Program-made: the position numbers and the translations under genes
Shown here: positions 32,306 to 42,354 of the stretch, piece after piece
Layout: every line of letters begins with the position of its first letter
Position numbering within the stretch: position 1 is the stretch's first letter
Assembly (NCBI GenBank): GCA_022036555.1
Contig: CM039130.1
Coordinates: 5,802,527 to 5,866,526 of the forward strand
DNA from: Microstegium vimineum
Taxonomy: Eukaryota > Streptophyta > Magnoliopsida > Poales > Poaceae
DNA length: 64,000 bases
Direction: 5' to 3'
Notes under the pieces: model-generated
What the model was told of the DNA's origin: nothing
Seen by the model: the letters and a program-made list of their open reading frames with translations, nothing else
Databases searched by the model: none

Positions 32306-33137
32306 GCAACAATAGATAAAAACGATACTGAAGCAAGATGACAAAATCATCTGAAACAACAAAAAATAAAATTGAAATAATGTGGACAACTATTGAAACA
32401 AATTACTTTTGAAACAACAGTTTGGTACTATTGAAACAACAGAACAACAAAATTGAAACAAAAAAAAGATGAAACAAACAGGCGCAACTGTCCAGAGGGG
32501 GGAAAGCTGGGAAGGAAGAGGAGGAAGAGGGGGGAAGGGGAAGGACGAGGAGCAGGTCTAAGATCTGGGGTCCTCGTGACCTACCTTTGACGGAGCAGCC
32601 GTGCGGAGGAGGGGGAAGAAGAAGGAAGAGGAGGAGGAAAGGAGCGCGAGGTGGGAGGGAGCAGGATGAGGCAACTTGTCGTGGATCCTCCAGATCCACT
32701 GCCACCATCGCGGATCTGGTGGATCCACGGTCGTCGTCGTCGAATCCGGCGGATCCATGACCGTCGTTGCAGCCACCGTCGCCGGATCCGGTGGATCCAC
32801 TGCTGCCGTCGTCGAATCCTGGATCCATGGCCGTCGCTGCCGCTGCCGCTGCAGTCGCCGCATCCCCCATGGTAGCGCACTGGTGGGCGGAGAAGGGTAG
32901 AGGAGGAGGGGTGTGGGCGCAGGAAACCGGAGCAGAGGACGCCGGATGGAGGAGCCTAGCGCGGAGCGGTGTGGGAAAGGGGCGGAGGAGACGAGGCAGT
33001 GTGTGGGAGCGTGAGCAAGTGGACGGCGAGTGAGGATAAGGTTGAGACGTGCGGCCGGTGGGTGCGTCAGACGGGTCGGGTGGCGGGTCGGGTCCGTCCG
33101 GACGGGTCGGACGCACGCTAAGAAACATTACCGTTTT

Positions 33138-33382
33138 GGCATCTCGTTAGATTGAGTTTTCGTCAGATAAAATTAGGTGGAATAATTACTCCAATAGGCC
33201 GGGGGTGGTGGTAAACGAGAGCTAGTAGTGTGTGAATATGCAGAGCAGGCGTCGGATGATCCGATCCGGCACTCCACGTTGTAGGTACCTAGTTTCCGGC
33301 TCGGACTCCGGCCGGCTCGATCTCGCATCGATCCATCGATGGATCTTGTGACGAATCTTTCTTGTCGCGTTTCGTGGTCAGA
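33138..33382 (+). repeat. Duplicated segment, copy 1
   Basis: This is similar to 34298-34514. Both carry ggcatctcgtt, aaattaggtggaataa, gcagagcaggcgtcggatga, acctagtttccggctc and cttgtgacgaatcttt in the same order. Copy 1 directly abuts the right end of the MULE. Confidence 0.85.
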
Positions 33383-33579
33383 TTTTTTCAACTTTAACTA
33401 TATTTGTAAAAAATATGTGCAATACTTATATCTCTAAATAAATTTATTATGAAAATATACTCAATGATCTATCTAATGATATTATAAATATTAATATTGT
33501 TTTTATATATATTAGATAAAATTTAAAAATCTGACTTTTCAAGAAGCGAGAATAACTTCTATTTTACCATAGAGCGAGT
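33383..33579. mobile_element. Stowaway-like MITE remnant
   Basis: AT-rich sequence with TTTAACTATATTTGT at the left and, on -, TACTCGCTCTATGGTAAAATA at the right. This resembles a decayed CTCCCTC-type Stowaway end. The left end is not clear. Confidence 0.4.
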
Positions 33580-34284
33580 AAGCAGTAGTTCCTTCTCCTG
33601 TCTCGTAGCAAGCATCTCCTTTGGGCTGGGCCACTTTCTCCAAAAAGTTGGGCTGGTGGCTAGAACATAGGCTGGCCTACTAAATGCCGAACCTTCCACG
33701 TTCCGAAAGGCTTCCCTGGAGGCTGGGACACTTTGCTAAGTGCAAACCACACATGGCAAATGTATTAAAGAAAAAAAAACAGTATAGATGCAAAGCCGAC
33801 GAGTGTTTCTGAAAGAGGCTTTTGCTAATCGTTGTGCAGGCTGGACAGGTCCAGTTGCAAGTGATCCTAACCTTCATTTGCTTGGCAGATCAATGTTGAC
33901 GACAATGGCACACACACACCGCTTGCGGCGTCTGCAATTTTTTTTTTTTTTTTTTGACTATGCTGCTGCTGAATCAGCATCAGTTGGGTTAGAGAAGAGA
34001 AGAAGTGAAGAACCCTTCCAAGGTACTAGGTGCTTCTCCCGACTCGTACGTGGAAAACAAGTGATCTCTAGCAGCCTCAATTGCTTGCTTGTCCCGGGTT
34101 ATCTGCCGGTTTTGATGATCACATATTAGTCCACAATTGAGGCTGTTCGTTTGTTATTCCACCTAATTTATTTCTTTCCCGGATACATACAGTAGGACCA
34201 CGAAACTCTTTCCTCGCAAAAACAAAGACCCGAACGAACGTCCTGAACTCCTGATCCCTGTCTCTTGTGACCAGATGTGAAATT
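33580..34284. other. Intergenic stretch, no gene recognised
   Basis: It contains a T17-18 run near 33939-33956 and an exon-like stretch gtgcag|gctggacaggtcc...cttggcag| (33834-33888), but no family could be recognised. It is treated as intergenic. Confidence 0.35.
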
Positions 34285-34514
34285 TCCAGTTTAATTTGGC
34301 ATCTCGTTCGGGTTTTCGGCGGACGAAATTAGGTGGAATAACCCCAAGAGGGGGTTGTACGTCCTATGTAGACGAGAGTAGTCGTGTGTGAATGCAGAGC
34401 AGGCGTCGGATGATCCGGCACTCTACATACTACCTAGTTTCCGGCTCTGACTCCGGCGAGATCTCGCGACGAGATCGATCTTGTGACGAATCTTTGTCGC
34501 GCTCCGTGGTCAGA
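34285..34514 (+). repeat. Duplicated segment, copy 2 (without MULE)
   Basis: See 33138-33382. Its left edge ccagtttaatttggcatctcg corresponds to the sequence that in copy 1 is split by the MULE (ccagttttggcat before it, ttttggcatctcg after it). Confidence 0.8.
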
Positions 34515-35110
34515 CTCAGACGCCAGTTGTTCCAGAATTGATTTGATTTTCGCCGTCACGCTAGCGAGCTCTTTCCGGTCTCTGTGTGTTTTTCAGCGGG
34601 CTCCGGCGGCGCTCCGTCCCAATGCAAGGATAGATGATCGCAGTCGCAGCGGCCGGCGGTAGTCAAACTCAGATGGATTAGGATTACAGCATGCCATGCC
34701 ATGCGATGCTATGCCGACAAGACACAGCTTTTTGCCCTTGCGAAATCCAGTCCATCCTGTTTTCTTTATCAACGTCCTACTAAGTAAAGATGAGCATGCA
34801 GCCCGAGGCACGATGGCACGGCATGAAGTCCGAATTTTTGGCCCGCCCCGAGCCCGGCACAGCACGGTCCATGGCCGTGCCGGGGCCGTCACCTCGGCAC
34901 GCCGGGCGGCACGACACGGTTGCAACGGGAGGCCCGGTAGCGGCCCGCTAGCAGGGGAGCTCATATAGAATTGCACGATAAAATATACCGAACTTTGTAT
35001 TAAACAAGGAGTTTTCTATAAAATGGGTTTCGGACCGGTCCGTTCATGGTTTGGGTCTCGTGCTTTTCGGCCAGGTCCGGCCCGAAAAACGGCCCACGGG
35101 CTGTGTCTGG
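34515..35110. mobile_element. hAT-like remnant with GGCACGG/CCCGGCACG motifs
   Basis: From about 34793 to 34950 the sequence is dense in cggcacggc, cgtgccggg and ggcccg motifs, as in the subterminal regions of many plant hAT elements. A second block (35024-35105) repeats the pattern. The ends are not defined. 34515-34792 has no recognisable feature. Confidence 0.4.
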
Positions 35111-36228
35111 ACCTGCAAGCAGTCATGGCTAGGAATAACGTCCGGAAAAAGCTAGCAACGTACGAGCGTTATTACTACTGGCTTCTCAGAAAAAGCTTGA
35201 CTTTTGCTTTGTGTTTCCTTATTTTTATTTAATAATGGAAACATGATGGTTCCTAGGTTAATAAGCTCGATGATTTTAGTGTCGATGTGATACAACGAAA
35301 ATTAACGATTGTGCAGTGTAATGTGATAATGGTATAGTATACCCTCCATTCTAAATTTTAAATCATTTAGAATTTTGACAAGTCAATTTATCTCAAATTT
35401 GACCAACCATTTTTTTTCGGTCCTTCACATGTTTTCTTTGTAGTGTGGCGTGAAATGGTATAGTACATGCATGCAGGACCAGTTAATTAGTCTCGTCCGG
35501 CCGGCCAGGTAAAAAGAGCACACGAATAATATGGACATGGGCGGTACGGTGGAAATGGTCGTCAAATATATGCACAAAAGCGCATCCAAAACAAAACAAA
35601 AAAAAAGACTCTGAAATTTCACGACGACGGACTTTGCGCGGGGGGGCGTACGTATCGTCCGTTGGCCGGTGCCGCCGGCAGCTGATTAGCAGCAGGTGCA
35701 TTGCATTGCTTCGCTTGGCACGCACGGAACTCCATCGATGCTGCAGCGCGCAGGAAGGCACGAACGAAGAAGAAAGGTAACCTGTCGCCTACCAAATTAA
35801 ATTGAAAAAGAAAAGAAGATGAAGAGAACGACAGCGTAAGAAAAAAAAGATCGATGCTAGTAAGGGGAAAAAAGAACAACTGTGTATGTTGATCTTGTTG
35901 TCTCTGCCTCTCGGCCAGTACATACTACGTCACAAACAAGAGATCAGGTGTTTATGGATCTTTTAATCCGTTCGAATGGGATGGTTCATCGCCTATCCAC
36001 TACTTTTTCTTCCCCCACCCCCGTACTACTGCCTTTATTTTTTTCATCATTTGTACTAGCGGAGTGAAGTAGTATATGTAAAACCTAGCTGTGTCTGCCT
36101 TTACAAATCCATTGTGATCCGCTTTTGTCGCGGAAAGTGCATACAGCATACATCATCTAGCTAGGGGGTTCTAGAATGCCTCCGCCGCTAGCTGCAATGA
36201 TTAATTTGCAAGCGTAGCGCGTGTTATA
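35111..36228. other. Intergenic, fragments of MITEs only
   Basis: A Stowaway-like fragment lies at about 35339-35412 (ACCCTCCATTCTAAATTTTA). No open frame resembles a protein family, and no RNA gene is recognised. Confidence 0.4.
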
Positions 36229-36420
36229 CTCCCTCGTACCAAAATGATCGTAATTCATCTTGTTTACTTATTTATTAGTCATGATATAATGTTTTTATCT
36301 CATAATAAAATAGTCAAAAATAACATATTACTCAACTTACTTTTTCCACACGACATCCATTTCTCATTTTAGCAAACGGAAATACATCAGTTTCTAGATG
36401 AAAGAATATAGAACAGACTC
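36229..36420. mobile_element. Stowaway-like MITE, one clear end
   Basis: The left end CTCCCTCGTACCAAAATGAT follows a TA at 36227-36228, and the interior is AT-rich. The right end is eroded. Confidence 0.4.
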
Positions 36421-37284
36421 GAGTTGGGATCGAGGTGTACCAACCTGATAAATAAACGGCATATGTATATATTCCGATCAAGGTTACATTACATTACATA
36501 ATCACGGGTACGATAGTAGTAGTGGTATAGTATCTTTCAAAACTCCTTTAATTTTCTGCCAATACTTGCTTGAGTGCACTGATCCAAGGGAAATCTATCT
36601 ATATGCGTACGTACAAATTAAAACTTAGATAGACTAGATAGATGATGCATTTAATCGCGCGCGCCAGTACGTACGTGTGCAACCAACCCGGCCGCCGTGT
36701 GACGATGAAACGGGAGCAAACCATCAACATTTTTTCCTAGCTTGAATCTTTTCTTCTTCTTCTTTTACGAAACATTTTTTCCTTGTTTCTTTCCTTTGCC
36801 AACAAGTAATAAATAAAATCAATCTGTACATCTTTTTCTTGCAAACCAGCAAACGCAAGCCGAGAAAGTCCAAACACCACACAAAAAACGTTCACATCTC
36901 CCAACTAAAAACCTCCCAGTTTTCTTCCCCGCCTTTAACTTTCGTGCCAGCAGGCAGCAGCTTGCTTGGGAGCTTCCACAACTCTTCTCGCACCACCTTC
37001 CCGGGCCCACCGGACGCAGCTGGTCACCGACCAGATCGCACCCACACCTAGCCGGCCACGTCAGCGTGCGCCAGCTACTACTGGCTAGTAACGCAATGCA
37101 ACCTTGCTTGCAACCAGCCGACAAAAATAATAATAATAATAATACACAGCGCCATACGTATCACGACGTAGATACGGCGTTATAAAAAAAACGAACTTTC
37201 TACTTACGTACACAGTCGTGTACCGCCACCTAGGCTAGCTACGTTCTGCTCTGGGTGTACGCGCGCGCGGCATTTGTACGTCGC
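36421..37284. other. Downstream flank of the WD40 gene
   Basis: This holds the 3' UTR of the - strand WD40 gene plus spacer. A TAA/AAT trinucleotide run lies at 37127-37143. No confident poly(A) signal on - and no other gene were found. Confidence 0.45.
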
Positions 37285-38805
37285 TCACGCCACACCCATG
37301 TGCTTCGGCTCCGGCGTCGTCGCAGCGTAGGGCGTCCACGATCGCAGCGGCGACGGTGAGGAGCCCTTTCTCCAGTAGCGCGCGGGGGTGGTCGCCGACG
37401 TCTTCAGGCCGGGCGCGGCGAATCCGCCGCCGCCGCCGTCCGACTCGGAGACGCGCCACACCTTGACAGACCCATCGAGGCTACCGCTGTACACGACCCA
37501 CCGTCTTCTTGGTGCGTCGCCATCGTCGCCGTTGTCCTCCTCCTCCTGGTCGATGGCGACGCACTTTACAGGGCCCGTGTGACCCGTGAGCACGGCGAGG
37601 CGGGAGTGGTCGGCGCCCTCCTCGCGTCTCCACACGTTGATGGTCCTATCAGCGGACCCACTAACGACGACGCGTCCAGCAGCCACAGCGAGGCAGAGCA
37701 CGGCCATCTTGTGTCCCCTGAGCGCGCCGCCGTTCCTGGGGGGACCAGAGCCGCCGCGGCGCCACTGCCAGTGCGACACGGCGCCGTCGGAGGATCCAAC
37801 GTACACCACACGGGCCTCTACGGCCACCGCGATCGCCGTCACCGCGCTTTCGCCCTCCTCCCTCAGCACGCGCTCCATGGTGTGCCACGTGTCGCGATGG
37901 CCGCTCTTTCCTGCTTTGACCCCGCGCCGCCACACCTTGACGGTGCCGTCGGCGGATCCAGTGAGCACGAGCGCGTCGAAGGACGCGGCGGCGACGGCGT
38001 TGACGGCGTCGGAGTGGGCGTAGACGGACTCGAGGCACTTGGAGTCGGACACCCGCCACACCTTGAACGTCCGGTCCCACGACGCCGAGTAGATGAGCCC
38101 CGCCGCCGCGTCGAGACTGAGCGACGACACGGCGTCGAAGTGCCGCATCCAGAGGCCACTATGTCGCCGCCGCGTCTGCACGTACTGCGACGGCCGGAAC
38201 GAGCTCGTCAGCACGTCGCGGAACCGCGGCAACGACCCCACGCGCCGGTGTTGCTGCTGCTTCTGCTGGTGGTGGTCCCCGTCGCCCTCCTCGGAGCGCC
38301 GCCACACGCGGACCTTCCCGTCCTGGTGGCCCGTGTAGATGCGGCCGTCGTCGCCGACAACGATGGCCTTCACGAGGCCGCTTCCCGACTTGAACCCGCC
38401 GAGCTCACGACGGTCCCGCCACACCCGCACGTTCCGTGAGTCCGTGCCCGTGTACAGCAGGTCCCCCGCCGCGGCCAGCGAGTACACGTGGCCGCCGCCT
38501 TCCTTGACGAGCGAGCCCAGGAGCCCCGTCTGGTGCTTGTTGTTGGTCGTCGCGTCGTCCGTGCCGCCGCGCGGGCCCAGACCCGGGAGCTGCGTCCATG
38601 GGGACGCGGCGTACGGCGACGCCGCCGTGCTCGCGCTCGTCGTCGGCGTCGCTGGCGTGTCGCCGCCGCCGTAGTTGTAGTAGTCGTCTTCTTCTTCTTC
38701 TTCGTCGTCGTCGTCTGACGTCGTTGTCCACGACTTCTTCGCTGGCGCCACCGCTGCCGCTGGGTCAGGCCGCAGGAACTGGAGTAGCTTCTTGTGGTTC
38801 CCCAT
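37285..38805 (-). CDS. JGB: JINGUBANG-like WD40-repeat protein, intronless
   Basis: A single 506-residue open frame begins MGNHKKLLQFLRPD in a good start context (GCCATGGGG), the only ATG downstream of the putative TATA box. An acidic run lies at residues 31-42. Seven WD40 repeats fall at about 104-130, 141-170, 220-251, 261-293, 318-349, 361-394 and 406-452, with signatures such as NVRVW, KVRVW, TFKVW, TVKVW, TINVW and SVKVW; blade five is atypical (SHWQW). This forms a seven-blade propeller for protein binding. The layout and lack of introns match the plant JINGUBANG group; the Arabidopsis founder restrains pollen germination. No signal peptide or membrane segment is seen. Assignment to the group is firm; the exact function here is inferred. 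Confidence 0.9.
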   Translation of the reverse strand: MGNHKKLLQFLRPDPAAAVAPAKKSWTTTSDDDDEEEEEDDYYNYGGGDTPATPTTSASTAASPYAASPWTQLPGLGPRGGTDDATTNNKHQTGLLGSLVKEGGGHVYSLAAAGDLLYTGTDSRNVRVWRDRRELGGFKSGSGLVKAIVVGDDGRIYTGHQDGKVRVWRRSEEGDGDHHQQKQQQHRRVGSLPRFRDVLTSSFRPSQYVQTRRRHSGLWMRHFDAVSSLSLDAAAGLIYSASWDRTFKVWRVSDSKCLESVYAHSDAVNAVAAASFDALVLTGSADGTVKVWRRGVKAGKSGHRDTWHTMERVLREEGESAVTAIAVAVEARVVYVGSSDGAVSHWQWRRGGSGPPRNGGALRGHKMAVLCLAVAAGRVVVSGSADRTINVWRREEGADHSRLAVLTGHTGPVKCVAIDQEEEDNGDDGDAPRRRWVVYSGSLDGSVKVWRVSESDGGGGGFAAPGLKTSATTPARYWRKGSSPSPLRSWTPYAATTPEPKHMGVA

Positions 38806-39050
38806 GGCGCGCGGTTCAGCAGCTAGCTAGCTAATCGACCGATCCAATTACAGGATAGTGAGGAGTAGCTGAGACGATCGGAGGAGATAGAGAGAGAGAG
38901 AGAGAGAGAGGAGATCGATGAATGAGGAAGAGGAAGAGGAGGAGAAGCGACGCAATGGAGCAGCCACCCCAGTAGTCTTGTTCTTGGTGGTGTCGTGTAC
39001 TCGTGTGTCTTGCGGTTCTTCTGTGAATGGTTTTTGTGGTGAATGAAGGC
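38806..39050 (-). promoter_or_regulatory. 5' UTR of the WD40 gene with a GA/CT microsatellite
   Basis: About 240 nt between the predicted transcription start and the ATG. A (GA)n run lies at 38888-38911 on +, so the transcript carries a CT tract, common in grass leaders. No upstream ATG occurs on the - strand, so no uORF interferes. Confidence 0.6.
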
Positions 39051-39072
39051 GCCGTTGAGATTTGGGTGAGGG

Positions 39073-39082
39073 GTATATATAG
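39073..39082 (-). promoter_or_regulatory. TATA box of the WD40 gene
   Basis: On - it reads CTATATATAC, about 270 bp upstream of the start codon. It places transcription start near 39040-39050. Confidence 0.65.
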
Positions 39083-39414
39083 AGACTCGTGGGGCGGTTG
39101 TACGGTCAGCGTGAGGCGGTTGTGACAGGTGGACGGCTGCGAGGTGGGTGTGGACGCGGTTGCGCCTCGGCGTCGAGGGTCCCGGCGCGGCAGCTGCTTG
39201 CTGCCTTGGTGGCGGGAAAGCGTGCGTGAGTGCGTGGGAGGACGCGTGGCGGGACGAGGAGACACGGCCAGTACAAATGATTGCGGGACTGGTGGGCGGG
39301 GTCAGAGGGGTGGGGGTGGTGCGTGGTGCACCAAACTCGGTGATGGGGTCCACCGGCCGGGGGTGCATGCGTGAGGGTGTGAGGTCTACGGGCTACGGCC
39401 TACGAGTAACGGGG
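39083..39414. other. Upstream promoter region of the WD40 gene
   Basis: GC-rich proximal promoter between the TATA box and the start of the tandem duplication. No transposon is recognised. The open frames here are composition-driven. Confidence 0.4.
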
Positions 39415-39658
39415 CTACTAGTGCAAGCACGCTACCATACGCCGTACACGGCCACATGTCACGCCCTCGGCCATGCCAGAACGGCGGCGGCCGGCACGCT
39501 ACCATATACGTACCCCTGGTTCCCAAAACAGTGGATTTCTGACATCATCTTAAGTTAAATTTTTAAACGTTGACTAAATTTTATAAAAAAAAAACACTAA
39601 AACTTTTTATATTAAATTAATATCATTGGATTTTTCATAAAAAAATATTTTTATAGTA

Positions 39659-39899
39659 CTCCCTTCCCTTCCTACTTATAAAAAAAAATTAATCAAATAT
39701 TAAAAATATAAATCATGAATAACTTTTAAATTGTTATGTTTGAAAATATAAAAATCATATCAATAGATTTGTTTTAAAAATATTTTGATAAAATATACAT
39801 ATATTATATTTCAATAAATATTTTTTAGAAAATAACCGGTCAATTACACTTTGGAGAATGTGCTATTTTTTATAACAAGTATTTTTAATACAGAGGGAG
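39659..39899. mobile_element. Stowaway MITE in copy A
   Basis: TA at 39657-39658 and 39900-39901 flanks CTCCCTTCCC on the left and CTCCCTCTGTATTAAAAATA (on -) on the right. The interior is AT-rich, and no matching element is present at the copy B site. The preceding 39520-39657 looks like an older remnant. Confidence 0.75.
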
Positions 39900-40489
39900 T
39901 ACGATTCTGTTCTCGGCGGCTTTTACCGCTTTCTTTGACTCGGAAAGTCACGACATTGTGGGTCGGTCAGGGTACGGTGGTGCCGTGGTGGCAAAGACGG
40001 TACCGATCGACCGGCGCAGTTAATAATCACAGCGAAGAAGATTTTATATATACGCAACTAATTAGGCAAATCCACAGGAAATGAGCGTGAAACTTACGAC
40101 GACGACGAGGGTCCACAAGGTACCGGAGCAGGGAGGAGAAAAAGGTGTAGCGAAGCACGTGCGTGTGGGCGCGGTAATAATTCTTCCGGTGAGCCGTGGG
40201 CGTGTGTGTGAAGCCTGCTAGTGCTGCGAGGTCCGCGTACGAGGAGCCGAGGAGAGGGGAGGCGATCGCGGTGGCAAGTGGCAGCGGGCGCAGCGGCCCG
40301 AGGACCGGCATGGCAAAGCGCCGCCGCACACCTGGCCGGTTTGACCTGCGCTCCTGCAGGGGGGGCCGGGTCAAACACGAATGCGCAGAGCGTCAACTTA
40401 TTGCAATTTTGACTTTTCTGTCAAAACCTCGCTAGCTGCCGCGGCGTCGTGGGGATGGAAGAGTAACCGTGGAAGGGGGTTCAACATTA

Positions 40490-40724
40490 GAGCAAGTATT
40501 ATAGCAGGGACTAAATGCTGAGGTGGAGGAGAGAAGGAAGGAGAGATAAGTGAAGCGGGCTGTAAGCTTACAACCGGCTTGAGCATAAGAACCAAAGAAT
40601 CTTATAAGATAGACATTTAGACCAATGTATTAATGAAGTAGAACATACTATTATATGGATGGGCTAAGAGAAAGCTGTAAGGAACCGTACAACCAACTTG
40701 TGTGTTGTATTATAATACTTGCTC
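40490..40724. mobile_element. Tourist-like MITE in copy A
   Basis: Perfect 14 bp inverted ends, GAGCAAGTATTATA, are flanked by TTA at 40487-40489 and 40725-40727. It is 235 bp long. Copy B lacks it at the matching site (about 43475), where gggttttgca runs straight into ttctggaatcgg. Confidence 0.85.
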
Positions 40725-41647
40725 TTAGTATTCTGGAATCGGCTCGTGTAGCGTGCGTGCTTACATTACATGGAGCTGAGGTGTGTGTGTGAAGACGGTG
40801 ATGCCACGTCGATCACGTACGTGTTTCAACCTGCATGAGCATGACAGGGGCGCGTGCAATGCACATGATCCGGCCGATCGATACGCGCGCGGGAAACGCA
40901 AACGCTGACCTCATTCATATGCATCTCTGCAGATGATCGAGCCATGCATTTGCATGCATGTGCGTGATGGTAGTGGTGTCTAAGTGTGCCTGACAAAAGC
41001 GGAAAAGAAAGGTGCTGTTTTGTTTCATCATCATCGTCAGAAACAAAAACAAGGCACAGTCGCACAGAGGCTGTCCGCTACCCGCTAGCTAGTGCGTGTA
41101 CGACGTCCCCCGCCACGTGTCGACGGTGAGGCTGAGGCCGCCCCGTGACCGGCATAGGGACAGGACAGGACAGGACAGGGCGCGTTGGTACAGGTAGTAG
41201 CAGCAATGGCAATCGATGCACATGCACATGGACGCATCTGCGAGCCGTTAGCTCCGCGCCACCTGTCGCAGGACTGTAGGCCCTCCAACGAAGGCCCCAG
41301 GCGATGGGATCGGTCGATCGGTTTACGACCAAAACAGGGCCCCGCTGCTATCCAGCACTAACCTCCCACCGGGGGTCGACACGTGCGGCTACCTTGACGC
41401 CGTGACGCGACGCCAGCCTCCTCCGAACCAGTGCCGAGCACGGGCCGCCGGGGATGATCCGTCGCGCGTCATCGACCTACGTACGCCGCTCCATCGATCG
41501 GGTGTCAGGTGTGCATGGGTCGGTTGACATTTACGTACAGTACTATACGTGACAGTCCAGGTAGGCATCGTGCATGCACACGGCCGGCCGGCAGGCATGG
41601 CACACGACGCGTCGCTCGTCAGGTTGCCCTGCAGCCGCTGTCGTCTC

Positions 41648-42354
41648 CACTAGTAAAAAAACATTTTTATTGCCATATCGTTTTCTTTTCACAGACGATT
41701 CACAATTTCATGACGCCAATATAAAAAATAGGGTGGGCCCAGCAAGAGAACCGCCTGTGTAAAGTCATTTACACAGACGGGTGACATTATGAACCGCCTG
41801 TGTAAATACCTGTAGAGTTAATTTTTTTGATTTTTTTAACGACCTTTGATGGATAAACTTTGTACATAAAAGTTGTAGATCTCGAAAAGTTATGAAACTT
41901 TGTAGTTCACAACTTTTTCATTTAAAATCATCTTGTCATCGAAATTTATGTTTGAATGTGTCAAATTTGAAATTTAAATTTTTTAAACGACCTCGAAAAC
42001 TTGCTACATAAAAGTTGTAGGTTTAGAAAAGTTATGAAACTTTGTAGTTCACAACTTTTTTATTTGAATTCATTTAGTGGCTCAAACAATTAATTTACAC
42101 TTGGTTTAGTATAGAATATGAAGAAGTACTAACGAATCTAGACACAAGTGAGTCATGGGTGGAGTGGTAGAGGAGGTACCACGCAAGGGTGAGGTCTCAG
42201 GTGACGGAGCGTGTTCGCGAATTTTACGCGAAAAAGTACTGCGTTTGTTCCAGAATTTAATTCTTTTTTTTTAATTTTAAAAAAAACGATTTTATTCTGC
42301 GGATTAATACAGACGTACCACCGTCTCTAAAAATGTTTTTTTTTTGTACTAGTG
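41648..42354. mobile_element. Non-autonomous CACTA element in copy A
   Basis: The ends are CACTAGTAAAAAAACATTTT and, on -, CACTAGTACAAAAAAAAAAC, with a 3 bp target duplication CTC (41645-41647 and 42355-42357). Two diverged ~100 bp internal repeats carry ACATAAAAGTTGTAG and AGTTATGAAACTTTGTAGTT (about 41860 and 42010). It is 707 bp and encodes nothing. Copy B shows the uninterrupted site cgtctcctcggatcgc near 46536. Confidence 0.92.

Larger units (their letters stand above)
31650..33132. mobile_element. Non-autonomous Mutator-like element (MULE) in the PDCD2-like 3' UTR
   Basis: It is flanked by a 10 bp direct repeat, gttttggcat at 31640-31649 and 33133-33142 (9-10 bp is typical of Mutator). 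The ends are weakly inverted: GGGCACCACTAGCGCCCGG on the left and, on -, GGTAATGTTTCTTAGCGTGC on the right. Inside are three ~37 bp GATCCGCTCCCCCTCGCTG units (31849-31940), a 25-C run (31947-31971), a 153 bp tandem duplication (32003-32305) rich in GAAACAA and CAACAACATAGAAAC motifs, and a GC-rich block of GGATCCAC-type repeats (32680-32840). AATAAA motifs such as the one near 32245 could end host transcripts. No transposase is present. Confidence 0.72.

Noticed and set aside
32403..33128. 241-codon - strand frame as a gene
   Set aside because: It consists of Pro/Ser/Leu-rich low-complexity sequence and GGATCC-type repeats inside a MULE; no domain or splice structure.
37579..38439. 286-codon + strand open frame
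   Set aside because: It lies antisense to the WD40 gene in very GC-rich coding sequence; open antisense frames are expected there, and it shows no domain.
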